From the NCBI RefSeq assembly GCF_047246645.1, contig NZ_JBFOKR010000018.1, positions 40,025 through 104,024 of the forward strand: DNA of 64,000 bases, given 5' to 3'. This DNA comes from Ferdinandcohnia sp047246645. GTDB lineage: Bacteria; Bacillota; Bacilli; Bacillales; Bacillaceae_L. The position numbers and the translations under genes were made by a program. The notes beneath the pieces are model-generated. The model had not been told where the DNA came from. It did no database searches and was given only the letters and a program-made list of their open reading frames with translations. Positions 8,271 through 16,349 of this stretch are shown here, in pieces (positions within the stretch are counted from its first letter, which is position 1; the number at the start of each line of letters is the position of its first letter).

Positions 8271-8418
8271 ACGTGACCCTCCTCAATACTTCAACCTCCC
8301 TTTATTATCTTGCAAAACTTCTGAAATTGGAAGATACCTTGAAATAAATAATGTTCATATATGTAAGGTAATACTAACTAAATAGCTTAGAAAAATGAAA
8401 TGGAGGATGAAAGAAATA

Positions 8419-9837
8419 ATGGATCAAGCATGGCTTTCTCTTTTACCATTTCTGATTGTAATCGCAATGTCTATTTGGTTAAAAGATATATTCCCCGGGC
8501 TTGTGTTAGGACTTCTTGTGGGCTCCATTCTTGTTACAGCAAGTTTATTAGATGGAACTCAGAAAGCTGTAGAATATGTTGTTACAACACTGTCAGATGA
8601 AACAAATATAAAAATCATTAGTTTCCTATATGTTTTTGGTGGTTTAGTTGGAATGATGAACATAGCCGGAGGTATTAAAGGATTTACCGAATGGATTGGA
8701 ACTAAAATAAAAAGTGAACGTGGTTTACTAGGACTTATTTGGTTTACTCTCCCTTTTACATTTATGATGCCAATGTTTCGGATCATGATGATTGGACCGA
8801 TTATTAATTCTCTTATAAAGAAAATGAATCTCTCAAAGCAAAAAGTTGGGATGACATTAGATATTTCAACTGAATCTGTTATCGTTCTATTGCCAGTTGC
8901 AACGGCATTTGTAGGCTTTATGGTTTCATTAGTTGAAGGTGGGATCCGTGGACTTGATCTGGGAATGTCTCCTTATCAGGTATTTTTGCTTAGTATATTG
9001 TTTAACTTTTACGCGATTGTCATGCTGATTATAGGGATTATTCAAACATTTTTGCCCTCGAAAAAACCCAATAATCCCCATATGAGAATAGACCTAGAGG
9101 AAAAAGAGCATGAATACCACCGAGCAGGAATTAAACGTGAATTATCAATGGTGAAAGCTCAGCCTTGGCATTTGATTATTCCTGTCTTCTTATTGCTGGG
9201 ATTATCTTTATATCTTCTATGGCAGAATGGGACGTCACTAGGAGCACAAACTGTTTTTGAAGCTTTTTCAATGGCAGATGCTATATTTGTCATGTTATTG
9301 GCCGTTTTTATTACGCTAATTATAACGTTTATTTTTTACATGATGCGGAAGCAACCGCTAAACGAGGTCTTGTATCACTTTTATGATGGTGGAAATCAAA
9401 TGATGCAGGCGATTAGCCTTTTAGTACTCATTTGGTCTTTAACATTGGCGGCCGAGGAATTAGGTTTTTCTGAGTTTATCAGTTCAACCTTAGGCTCTTT
9501 TTTACCAGCTTTTTTAACGCCTGCAACAATCTTTTTAATAGGTTCAATTGTTGGTTATTTTATTGGATCCTCTTGGGGGACATGGGGATTATTTATGCCA
9601 CTTGGTATAGCTTTAGCTTTATCGACTGGAGCATCGATCCCATTAACAGTTGGTGCTGTATTCGCAAGTGGTGCATTCGGAGCGATAACCTCACCTTTAG
9701 GTGATACAACAATCACTACTGCAGCAATACTAGACCTGGATTTAGTTGATTATGCCCGCTATAAATTGAAACTATCAGCTATTGGCGGAGGGATTGCAAT
9801 AATTTTATATGTAATAAGTGCACTGTTTCTTGTATAG
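8419..9837 (+). CDS. NhaC-family Na+/H+ antiporter-like protein
   Basis: This 472-residue integral membrane protein has about eleven to twelve hydrophobic segments. The motif SSWGTWGLFMPLG near residue 395 and the paired TSPLGDTT stretch near residue 430 are typical of the NhaC group of sodium/proton antiporters. It probably exports Na+ in exchange for protons, but some relatives carry organic acids or amino acids. The ATG at 8419 is preferred because GGAGG lies 12 bases upstream; the ATG at 8395 has no ribosome site. A small hydrophilic protein gene follows at 9888 and may be co-transcribed. Confidence 0.82.
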   Translation: MDQAWLSLLPFLIVIAMSIWLKDIFPGLVLGLLVGSILVTASLLDGTQKAVEYVVTTLSDETNIKIISFLYVFGGLVGMMNIAGGIKGFTEWIGTKIKSERGLLGLIWFTLPFTFMMPMFRIMMIGPIINSLIKKMNLSKQKVGMTLDISTESVIVLLPVATAFVGFMVSLVEGGIRGLDLGMSPYQVFLLSILFNFYAIVMLIIGIIQTFLPSKKPNNPHMRIDLEEKEHEYHRAGIKRELSMVKAQPWHLIIPVFLLLGLSLYLLWQNGTSLGAQTVFEAFSMADAIFVMLLAVFITLIITFIFYMMRKQPLNEVLYHFYDGGNQMMQAISLLVLIWSLTLAAEELGFSEFISSTLGSFLPAFLTPATIFLIGSIVGYFIGSSWGTWGLFMPLGIALALSTGASIPLTVGAVFASGAFGAITSPLGDTTITTAAILDLDLVDYARYKLKLSAIGGGIAIILYVISALFLV

Positions 9838-9887
9838 GATTGGTCAAAAGTCCATAAGCTATCTCTATTTAGGAGGTGAATATACAT

Positions 9888-10070
9888 ATGTCAAATGAAA
9901 AACAGAACGATAGAAATTTTGCGGAAAATCTTAAGAATACTGCAGGCTCAGCATTTGAAACAGTTCATAATGCATTAGAAACTACTGAAGATGCTGCAAT
10001 GAGTGCTGTTGATGCAACAAAGAATGCAGTAAACAATGTAAGGGAAAGAATGGATAACGATAATGAATAA
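9888..10070 (+). CDS. Small hydrophilic helical protein (60 aa)
   Basis: A perfect AGGAGGTGA ribosome site precedes this ATG, so the gene is very likely real. The product is charged, has no membrane segment, and consists of helix-forming 11-residue-like patterns (ATKNAV, ALETTEDAAMSAV) reminiscent of stress-associated LEA-like or YtxH-like proteins. It lies 50 bases after the NhaC-type gene and ends at a strong terminator, so the two may share a transcript. I do not recognise a specific family. Confidence 0.7.
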   Translation: MSNEKQNDRNFAENLKNTAGSAFETVHNALETTEDAAMSAVDATKNAVNNVRERMDNDNE

Positions 10071-10093
10071 AAAACGCCTCTTGGCGTTTTTTT
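10069..10093 (+). terminator. Terminator after the 60-aa protein gene
   Basis: AACGCC-TCTT-GGCGTT is followed by a run of seven T. Confidence 0.85.
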
Positions 10094-10472
10094 ATGGTCT
10101 TTTTTCGAATATACTTTTAAAGTTATTTCGGTAAAATACTAATAATATTCCATGTGCGATTATGATAACAACTGCTAAAAGTAATAAAGATTGATCCTCA
10201 AACAAATGAAGCAAGAAGATGTTTACTACCAGTGGAGCTAGAATGGCCAGTGCTAACGGGACATATCGATTACTTAGTAAGAGTAGCCCACAAAACACCT
10301 CTAACGATTTTTCTGCTACTAACAAATAGGAAAAATCAAATAAAGACATCGCTTCTGGACTTGTCGCAATGAACGGGTCTAAACCAAAGATTACAAAAAA
10401 TCCATTTACGCCTGCAACTAAAAATAACACACCTAAGAATACTCTAGGTACATGCAATGCTACCTTTTTCAA
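10092..10472 (-). CDS. DoxX-like four-helix membrane protein
   Basis: This 126-residue protein has four hydrophobic segments. The sequence VPRVFLGVLFLVAGVNGFF at the start and PLALAILAPLVVNIFLLHLF in the second half resemble the DoxX/DoxD family of small membrane proteins, some of which act in redox or oxidative stress functions. The start is a TTG with GGGGGTG five bases upstream. It stands alone between the terminator at 10069 and the phosphodiesterase gene. Its role here is not predictable. Confidence 0.65.
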   Translation of the reverse strand: MKKVALHVPRVFLGVLFLVAGVNGFFVIFGLDPFIATSPEAMSLFDFSYLLVAEKSLEVFCGLLLLSNRYVPLALAILAPLVVNIFLLHLFEDQSLLLLAVVIIIAHGILLVFYRNNFKSIFEKRP

Positions 10473-10519
10473 ACGAACACCCCCTTATATAAGTATACAA
10501 GGGAACGCGAATTAATTTG

Positions 10520-11329
10520 CTATTTTTGTAAAAGTTGCTGCGTTTCTTTTATAAAATCAGTGAAATATCCGTCTACACCGTATTTTATGATTCTTTTTTG
10601 TTCAGCTATTTGTGTTTGTTTATTCGTGAAATAAACATGTACTTTCTTACCAGCCTTATGTAATTCTTCAACAACATCTTTCGTAACATCTGAAGATTCA
10701 ATACCAATAATAGGGTACGGAGTTGACATTGCCTGCTTTAGATCGAACTCTCCTTTTCGATATAAAAGGGTAAGCGGAATAGTAGGAGCTAAAGCCCATA
10801 ATTTCTCAAGACTCTCCTTAGAAAACGACTGAAGAACAACCCTCTTCGTTTTTAAAACGTCATACTTACGTAAGAGTTTCACTAAGGGCTCTTCCATCAC
10901 AAGTTGATTATTTACCTTCCTTGTTTCAATATAAAAGTTTTCATTTTTTGCAAAGGTTTTTAGAATTTCTTTTAAACTAGGTATTTCTTCACTTACAGTT
11001 TTATTATGAAAAGTACCGATTGTTTTAAAAGACTTTATTTCATTGAGGGTGTAATCAGATACTTTCCCCTTCCCATCTGTCGTTCGATCGAGTGTTGCGT
11101 CATGCATTGCAATAAGCTCGTGATCTTTTGTCATACGTAAATCAATCTCTAAATAATCAACACCATCTTTTGAAGCAAGTTTATAGGCTGTTAGTGTGTG
11201 CTCGTTAAACCTATTATTCGCGCCTCTGTGGGCTATTATTATTGGTTCCTCATCATCTGGTTTAGCGAGAACTATAGATGTAAGTGACAAACAAAACATA
11301 AGTAGTAATAGAGTAGTTCGTTTGATCAT
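10520..11329 (-). CDS. Secreted glycerophosphodiester phosphodiesterase
   Basis: This enzyme would hydrolyse glycerophosphodiesters to glycerol-3-phosphate and an alcohol outside the membrane. Residues 1-23 form a signal peptide ending near VLAKP. The catalytic histidines are seen in IIAHRGANN and AMHDATLDRTTDG, with the metal ligands in EIDLRMTKD. The usual C-terminal VDGYFTDF motif is present. The ATG at 11329 is chosen with AAAGG six bases upstream; a TTG two codons earlier is possible. Its 269 residues are normal for the GlpQ-like family. B. subtilis GlpQ is induced by phosphate starvation, but no Pho box was identified here. Confidence 0.88.
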   Translation of the reverse strand: MIKRTTLLLLMFCLSLTSIVLAKPDDEEPIIIAHRGANNRFNEHTLTAYKLASKDGVDYLEIDLRMTKDHELIAMHDATLDRTTDGKGKVSDYTLNEIKSFKTIGTFHNKTVSEEIPSLKEILKTFAKNENFYIETRKVNNQLVMEEPLVKLLRKYDVLKTKRVVLQSFSKESLEKLWALAPTIPLTLLYRKGEFDLKQAMSTPYPIIGIESSDVTKDVVEELHKAGKKVHVYFTNKQTQIAEQKRIIKYGVDGYFTDFIKETQQLLQK

Positions 11330-11394
11330 ATGCAACCTTTCCTATATCAAAGTTATCTTTCCTATTCTTTGTATCTGACAGATATCTATGCTTG

Positions 11395-11450
11395 GGAGAA
11401 AACAATAAACAGCCTTTTCTCCTGTTGTTCAAAGAGATTAGGCTGTTTTC
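11395..11450 (-). terminator. Terminator of the DPBB protein gene
   Basis: AAACAGCCT pairs with AGGCTGTTT, with a T-rich tail (ATTGTTTTCT) on the minus strand. Confidence 0.6.
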
Positions 11451-11485
11451 ATGTGATGATAATTGCATATTGGTTGCATGTGTTA

Positions 11486-11929
11486 TTAAATTGGAGTGAT
11501 TTCTACATCTAAAACTCCAACACTTGGTTGTGCACCTAGTGCCTCAAAGGCCATTCTATGAAGATTAATTTTGTTTAACGGGAAGTTCTTCACCGTATCA
11601 ACAACCGTGACAATAACTTCATGAGAAGGAACAAAAGAAAGATTTCTTACTTTTAAACGTTGACCGCATTTGAACGGACTTCCTTCAGCAACTGCAACTG
11701 TCATATTATTATCATATTTCCAACCAATTTCACATTTGGTTGGTACTCCACCCCAAGTCCAAGATGCCTTACCAATGATTGAATCAGTGTCCCTTGGCTG
11801 ATACCAATATCCTGTTGGATATGGGACGTAATTATAGGATTGCTGCGGATAAGTAGGATAATAGGTAGTTCTTCCATCAATATATCCGTGACAATAAGGA
11901 CAGTAGTGACCAGACATTTGATTACTCAT
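11486..11929 (-). CDS. Zinc-ribbon-like plus double-psi beta-barrel (RlpA-like) protein
   Basis: The 147-residue protein begins with a CPYC motif (residues 10-13), followed by a tyrosine- and proline-rich stretch to about residue 45. From about residue 52 a domain with GKASWTWGG, KCGQRLKVRN and VTVVDT resembles the double-psi beta-barrel of RlpA and expansin-like proteins, which bind or cleave peptidoglycan or polysaccharide. There is no signal peptide, which is unusual for a wall-acting domain; the Tyr-rich part recalls spore or surface proteins. Function is not established. The gene has its own terminator and stands alone. Confidence 0.55.
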   Translation of the reverse strand: MSNQMSGHYCPYCHGYIDGRTTYYPTYPQQSYNYVPYPTGYWYQPRDTDSIIGKASWTWGGVPTKCEIGWKYDNNMTVAVAEGSPFKCGQRLKVRNLSFVPSHEVIVTVVDTVKNFPLNKINLHRMAFEALGAQPSVGVLDVEITPI

Positions 11930-12040
11930 TCCTCTTCTTCTCCCCCAAAAGCCGTATTTTACTAATTACTTCGTCTAATTAAATTATGTTATAGACACAG
12001 TTCTGGTTACAGTTGAGGAGGAAATAAGAAAAAGCTATTT

Positions 12041-12139
12041 AACTTTATTCAGCAGAAGTCCCCTACTTCTATAAGTGGGGGATGAATGCAAAAGGAGTAT
12101 ACAATTCAGTCAGTGTTAAAACTCCGACTGAATAAAGTT
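12041..12139. mobile_element. Foldback remnant, possibly from an IS200/IS605-type end
   Basis: A 12-bp perfect inverted repeat (AACTTTATTCAG at 12041-12052, CTGAATAAAGTT at 12128-12139) encloses the hairpin TCCCCTACTT-CTATA-AGTGGGGGA. That hairpin resembles the right ends, and omega-RNA 3' ends, of TnpB-carrying elements in Bacillus. A second inner stem is TTCAGTC with GACTGAA. No transposase gene is present nearby. From 12140 to 12240 another nested hairpin occurs (TTTCGAGC-AA-GCTCGAAA inside CGATTTTT/AAAAATCG). The whole gap between 11930 and 12260 contains no ORF. Assignment to IS605 is by resemblance only. Confidence 0.4.
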
Positions 12140-12260
12140 ATAGTCTCCGGCGGATGCCTCGATTTTTAAAAGGAAGTCTTTCGAGCAAGCTCGAAAAAAA
12201 TCGGGTGCAAATACACCAACGCGAATTTAATTTACTTTTGTCCTTTAAAATTCAACCAAC

Positions 12261-12764
12261 TTAAAAATTCTTCTCCTGAAACATTTTAATCGCTGAGCTC
12301 TTCATAACGATATTTAAAATTACAAATCCAAAAATTGCCCCAGCAATTGAGCTAAAGATAAACGATGGTACGAATCCAAACAGTGCGGCTTCCTTGCCCA
12401 TGATGAGTGTAGCTAATGGATAGCACGCAATAGCCCCTAGTATGCCAGTACCTATTATCTCACCTGTTAAAGCCATTGATAGTTTCTTAGTCTTTGAAAA
12501 TAGATATGCTGCTAAAAAGGCACCAATCATACTACCTGGAAATGCAAATAATGACCCGGTTCCTAACATATTTCGTAATAGTGATACTGAAAAAGCCTGT
12601 AATACTGCATACCCAGGACCAAGGATAACAGCAGATAATACATTAATAAAATGCTGCATAGGAAATACCTTTGTAAAACCAATTGGTATTGAGAACAAAT
12701 GACTTGTAATCGTTCCAACTGCTACTAGCATTGCTGTAACAGTCATTTTTAACGTTTTATTCAT
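12261..12764 (-). CDS. thiW: ECF transporter S component ThiW (thiazole uptake)
   Basis: This 167-residue membrane protein has five to six hydrophobic segments and reads through its length like ThiW, the substrate-binding subunit of an energy-coupling-factor importer. ThiW takes up the thiazole precursor of thiamine together with the shared EcfAAT module, which is not in the window. A full AAAGGAGG ribosome site precedes the ATG. It starts 14 bases after the SDR gene, and both lie downstream of a TPP riboswitch, which supports a thiamine function. The sequence after its stop is the foldback region, not another thi gene. Confidence 0.88.
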   Translation of the reverse strand: MNKTLKMTVTAMLVAVGTITSHLFSIPIGFTKVFPMQHFINVLSAVILGPGYAVLQAFSVSLLRNMLGTGSLFAFPGSMIGAFLAAYLFSKTKKLSMALTGEIIGTGILGAIACYPLATLIMGKEAALFGFVPSFIFSSIAGAIFGFVILNIVMKSSAIKMFQEKNF

Positions 12765-12778
12765 TAGAAATCCTCCTT

Positions 12779-13540
12779 TTAGTCCATTACTAAGCCGCCA
12801 TCAACGACTAGATTTTGTCCTGTTACTCCCTTTCCCCATGGAGAGGCAAAGAAGAGTACTGCATTTGCTACATCGGAAGGTGTTGTCACCTGTTGCAATG
12901 GTGTCGACGATTTGATTAATTGAAAAACTTCCTCTGATGTTGCTGAACTTGCATCTGTTGTTTTGAGTAGCCCACCCGAGACCATATTAACTGTAATCCC
13001 ATACGCTCCTAATTCTTTTGCCATGCTACGAGTAAACCCTAATAATGCGGCCTTGCTTGTATTGTAATCATGGTAGGCTACTACAGGGTTTTGAAATAGA
13101 TTTGTTCCAATTGTGATGATACGACCAAACTTTTCTTCTCTCATATCAGGTAAAGCGGCTTGAGTAGTATGTAATGCACCCCTTACAGCACCCTCAAGCT
13201 GTGCTTGATAATCCTCCCATGAGATATCATCAGCGTTTTTCTTAGATATTGGATCAAATTTAAACTGAACTAATGCATTATTAATAACAGTTGTTACGGG
13301 TTTATCAAAGTATCGCTTAGCTTCACCAAACATTTGTTGGACTTGTTCTCGATTTCGAATATCTGCTTGAATGGCAATAGCGTTTTCTCCTATTTCTTCC
13401 TTCAAAGATAGTGCTTTGTCTTCACTTTGAAAATAATTTATTACTACCTTTGCTCCCTCTTGTGCAAAACCCCGTACAATTTCCCTTCCTAAACCACGTG
13501 CTCCTCCTGTTACCAGGACAACCTGATTATGTAGATTCAT
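12779..13540 (-). CDS. TPP-riboswitch-controlled short-chain dehydrogenase
   Basis: This 253-residue SDR oxidoreductase has the cofactor motif TGGARGLG (about residues 12-19), the NNA motif and the active-site YNTSK. The position 13 residues before the catalytic tyrosine, normally serine, is threonine (IGTNL). FabG-like annotation would be generic. Its place directly between a TPP riboswitch and thiW suggests it processes a thiamine-related compound, perhaps salvaging an oxidised thiazole or pyrimidine, which is inference. GGGGG lies 8 bases before the ATG at 13540; a TTG two codons earlier is less likely. Confidence 0.8.
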   Translation of the reverse strand: MNLHNQVVLVTGGARGLGREIVRGFAQEGAKVVINYFQSEDKALSLKEEIGENAIAIQADIRNREQVQQMFGEAKRYFDKPVTTVINNALVQFKFDPISKKNADDISWEDYQAQLEGAVRGALHTTQAALPDMREEKFGRIITIGTNLFQNPVVAYHDYNTSKAALLGFTRSMAKELGAYGITVNMVSGGLLKTTDASSATSEEVFQLIKSSTPLQQVTTPSDVANAVLFFASPWGKGVTGQNLVVDGGLVMD

Positions 13541-13573
13541 AGTCAAAACCCCCTAAACTAGTGTAAAGAACAA

Positions 13574-13611
13574 CGCAAAAAAGCCAGGTCCATGTAAAAT
13601 AGACCTGGCTT
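13574..13611 (-). terminator. Terminator in the TPP riboswitch expression platform
   Basis: AAGCCAGGTC pairs perfectly with GACCTGGCTT over an 11-base loop, followed on the minus strand by TTTTTT. It lies between the aptamer and the SDR start, so TPP binding should stop transcription here. Confidence 0.85.
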
Positions 13612-13642
13612 AAGTAGCGAGATAAAATTGCTAACTCTAACT

Positions 13643-13729
13643 CTACTTTCCTACGCCGGTATTACCCGGATCAGGTCCAAAGGGTTAAAAAACAACTGTT
13701 TTTCTCTCAGCCCAACCGGGCACCCCTAG
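13643..13729 (-). ncRNA. TPP riboswitch (THI element)
   Basis: On the minus strand the conserved blocks appear in order: GGGGTGCCCGG, GGGCTGAGAG, a variable stem, then ACCCTTTGGACCTGATC, CGGGTAATACCGG and CGTAGGAAAG. These are the signature parts of the thiamine pyrophosphate aptamer. A terminator follows about 30 bases downstream, then the SDR-thiW operon. The rest of the upstream gap to 13978 holds the promoter side of the M42 peptidase gene and shows no ORF. Confidence 0.96.
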
Positions 13730-13978
13730 TAGTTTGCGAATATTCTTTTTTTAAGTATAACGTGGTTACACAAAGATGTAAAGTAATAATTTGGTAAGGT
13801 GCGGTAAGTAAAACTGAGTAATAGTAAAGTTAGTAGTCACTTTACCCCTTTAGTTGCACAAAGAGACAAGCTATGTAAAAATAGATTAAAAGATTACTCT
13901 ATTCGATCTTTTGAGAAATTTCTGTCGTTATAGGCGGAAATTCGTGTTTTTATTAAATTTATCTAGGGGGAACACTTC

Positions 13979-15055
13979 ATGTTTAAAACAACTTTCTTAG
14001 AAGAATTAAAGGAACTTGCTAGTATCCAAGGAACACCTGGTCAAGAAATGAATGTAGTTAGAGCTTTAGTAGAGATGTTCAAGCCTTTTGCCGATAAGGT
14101 AGAAGTTGACCATATGGGTAATTTATATGCCTACCTTGAAGGAAATCAGCCTGGTCCAAAATTAATGATTTCCGCTCACTCTGACGAAATAGGCTGTGTT
14201 GTTCGAGATATTGACGACCGAGGATTCATTCGAGTTGAACGTACAGGTGGAGTTCTTGAGACACTTCTTATCGGACGTAAAGTAAATGTAAATGGGCACT
14301 TTGGCGTAATTGGTGTGAAGGCTGGACATTTACAAACTCCCGAGGAACGTAAAAAAGCACCTAGTATTTATGAATTATATGTCGATGTTGGTGCATCTTC
14401 AAAAGCTGAAGTTCTTGAAATGGGAATTGAAATCGGCGACCCAATTACATACATAAGTGAAATTGAGCAATTTACGAATAAAGATTTAATTTGCGGAAAA
14501 GCCATTGATAACCGTAGCTGTTGTGTCCTATTAGTGGAGCTATTTAAAACGTTACAAAGCCGTGACTTTAGCGGAACATTAGTTGGTGTTGTGGCTGTTC
14601 AAGAAGAAGTTGGATTACGTGGGGCAAAAGTGGCAACCTACAAACTAAATCCAGATTATGCAATCGTCCTTGATACGATACCTTGTGCAGATACTCCAGA
14701 CAGTCTTGGTAGTGGTTATCCGGTTGGTATCGGTAAAGGACCTGTTATTCCTGCTTTAGCTGGAGGTTCTGTACGTGGTAACATTATGTCACCACAAATG
14801 AAAAAACTAATAACGTCTCATGCGAAGAAGCTAGAGATTCCTTATCAACTTGCCGTAATGACAGGAGCAACAACTGATGTAGCAGCTGTTCACATTGAGC
14901 GTGAAGGAATTCGTGCTGGGGCCATTACCGTAGCTCGCCGTTATTCCCACTCACCTGTTGAAATGGCAGATCTTAATGATTATGAACAAACGCTAACATT
15001 ACTCAACTCACTAGTAAAAGACCTCGGAAACTGGGGAGAAATGAGCTTTATATAG
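13979..15055 (+). CDS. M42-family aminopeptidase
   Basis: This 358-residue cytoplasmic metallopeptidase, like YsdC, YtoP or PepA of Bacillus and Lactococcus, trims N-terminal residues from peptides. Metal ligands can be seen in AHSDEIG (near residue 66) and AIDNR (near 180). The glutamate pair is in VQEEVGLRG, the aspartate in VLDTIP and the last histidine in RYSHSPVE. The motif usually written AxDDR is AIDNR here. AGGGGG precedes the ATG. It stands alone, followed by a GGCCTG/CAGGCC hairpin. Substrate preference within the family cannot be read. Confidence 0.9.
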   Translation: MFKTTFLEELKELASIQGTPGQEMNVVRALVEMFKPFADKVEVDHMGNLYAYLEGNQPGPKLMISAHSDEIGCVVRDIDDRGFIRVERTGGVLETLLIGRKVNVNGHFGVIGVKAGHLQTPEERKKAPSIYELYVDVGASSKAEVLEMGIEIGDPITYISEIEQFTNKDLICGKAIDNRSCCVLLVELFKTLQSRDFSGTLVGVVAVQEEVGLRGAKVATYKLNPDYAIVLDTIPCADTPDSLGSGYPVGIGKGPVIPALAGGSVRGNIMSPQMKKLITSHAKKLEIPYQLAVMTGATTDVAAVHIEREGIRAGAITVARRYSHSPVEMADLNDYEQTLTLLNSLVKDLGNWGEMSFI

Positions 15056-15063
15056 TAATATAC

Positions 15064-15105
15064 GGCCTGGCCATGCAGATATATTTTAGTGCAGAGGTTC
15101 AGGCC
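15064..15105. other. Hairpin after the M42 peptidase gene
   Basis: GGCCTG pairs with CAGGCC around 30 bases. The plus-strand tail is a run of A, not T, so it is a poor terminator for the upstream gene; the T-run lies on the minus strand, where no gene ends. Confidence 0.4.
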
Positions 15106-15178
15106 AAAAAAATGCTTATACCAACCTATCATTTCACATACTACTATAGAAATAGAAGCAAAGTTAGGAGCTAACCTA

Positions 15179-16003
15179 GTGGACAAAGATCGTGAGGAAC
15201 AAACACAAGAAAATAGTAATGATGAGATGGACTGGGATGCTTTTTTTAAAAGTGACGATGATGAAGAATGGGAAAAAGAAAAAGCAAAAAAGAAAAAACG
15301 TAGAAGTCTTATTGTTAAATTAGTTAGTTTGTTACTTGTAGTTTCTATGACCGTTACAGGGTTACAGGTTTGGTTCAATGTATTCAACCTCCCTGCAATC
15401 CGCTTTGTTGAGGTTTCAAATCGACTATCAAATCAACATGAGGTAAAAGAATACAGGAAAGCAGTTGTAACGATTGAGTGGGCCGGTGTTAAAGGAACTG
15501 GTTTTACAGTGGATTCAAGTGGACTAATAGTAACAAATGAACATGTTGTTAACCATACAAACACTGTAACTGTTCAATATCGATCTGGTGATTCATACAC
15601 TGGCAAAGTTATTGCAAAGGATGCAAACCTCGATATAGCCATTGTCGATATTGAAGCTACTAACCTCCCTACTCTTGAACTTGATAATGCTGATAAGGAT
15701 TGGAGTAATGAAAAAATCATGTTTATAGGTAATCCTCTGTCTTTTACTCAAATTGCAAATGAGGGTGAAATAAAAGGAAATGTTGTCTTACGTGATTGGG
15801 AAGTTCCTGTTATGATGATTGAAGCACCGATTTATCGCGGAAATAGTGGTAGTCCAGTGATTAACAAGGACGGAAAGGTAATTGGTGTAATTTTTGCGAC
15901 ACTTCCTAATCCGACTATTGAAACGGAAGAAATTGTAGGTCTTGCTGTACCTTCCAGCCACATTCTAAAATTACTCGAAGAAGTTGAATTTAAAACGGAG
16001 TAA
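15179..16003 (+). CDS. Membrane-anchored trypsin-like serine protease (HtrA-like, no PDZ)
   Basis: This 274-residue protein starts with about 40 acidic then lysine-rich cytoplasmic residues (ending KKKKRR), then one membrane segment (about 43-62). A chymotrypsin-fold protease domain faces outside. The triad is visible: histidine in TNEHVVN, aspartate in NLDIAIVDI, serine in YRGNSGSPV. No PDZ domain follows, unlike HtrA/DegP. It may act in surface protein quality control. The GTG at 15179 is chosen because AGGAG lies 8 bases upstream; earlier in-frame starts have none. Its 3' end overlaps the convergent phospholipase-like gene by 14 bases. Confidence 0.85.
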   Translation: MDKDREEQTQENSNDEMDWDAFFKSDDDEEWEKEKAKKKKRRSLIVKLVSLLLVVSMTVTGLQVWFNVFNLPAIRFVEVSNRLSNQHEVKEYRKAVVTIEWAGVKGTGFTVDSSGLIVTNEHVVNHTNTVTVQYRSGDSYTGKVIAKDANLDIAIVDIEATNLPTLELDNADKDWSNEKIMFIGNPLSFTQIANEGEIKGNVVLRDWEVPVMMIEAPIYRGNSGSPVINKDGKVIGVIFATLPNPTIETEEIVGLAVPSSHILKLLEEVEFKTE

Positions 16004-16259
16004 AAATGCTTTTTAATTTTATCATCTTCGAAAAGAAGTTTGCGTCCCTGCCTTCCTTGGTAAAGGGATTACTTTTTGTTTCTAAACAATGTAAAAATGC
16101 CTCGTCGCATATTCTTGACGGTCCAAATCTTTGGTAACAAAAATCATGTTGCATGCAGCAGTTATCAACGGCATTCGTTGGTGGACCACTTCCCCCACAT
16201 CCTGGTCCGCACCAACGGTATCCAGGCATACAAAAACCAACTCTCCTTCTTTTATACAT
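15990..16259 (-). CDS. Small phospholipase A2-like protein (parvovirus VP1-type motif)
   Basis: The 89-residue, cysteine-rich protein contains YRWCGPGCGG (calcium loop, about residues 14-23) and NCCMQHDFCY (catalytic His-Asp, about 33-42). These are the two defining motifs of the PLA2 fold found in parvovirus capsid protein VP1 and in some bacterial proteins. It should cleave the sn-2 ester of phospholipids if active. There is no signal peptide, so its target and site are unclear. A GGAAGG ribosome site lies 8 bases before the ATG. It overlaps the end of the protease gene tail to tail. Confidence 0.8.
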   Translation of the reverse strand: MYKRRRVGFCMPGYRWCGPGCGGSGPPTNAVDNCCMQHDFCYQRFGPSRICDEAFLHCLETKSNPFTKEGRDANFFSKMIKLKSIFTPF

Positions 16260-16349
16260 AGAAAAACCCTTCCTTCTCGGTTTGTTTTTACTAAAATATG
16301 AAACACAAGTCGAGAAAGATAGGGCTATTGTAAAATCTGGGTAATTGTT

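Noticed and set aside
15064..15105. Terminator of the M42 peptidase gene
   Set aside because: The tail on the coding strand is a run of A, so intrinsic termination in that direction is not supported; kept only as a hairpin.
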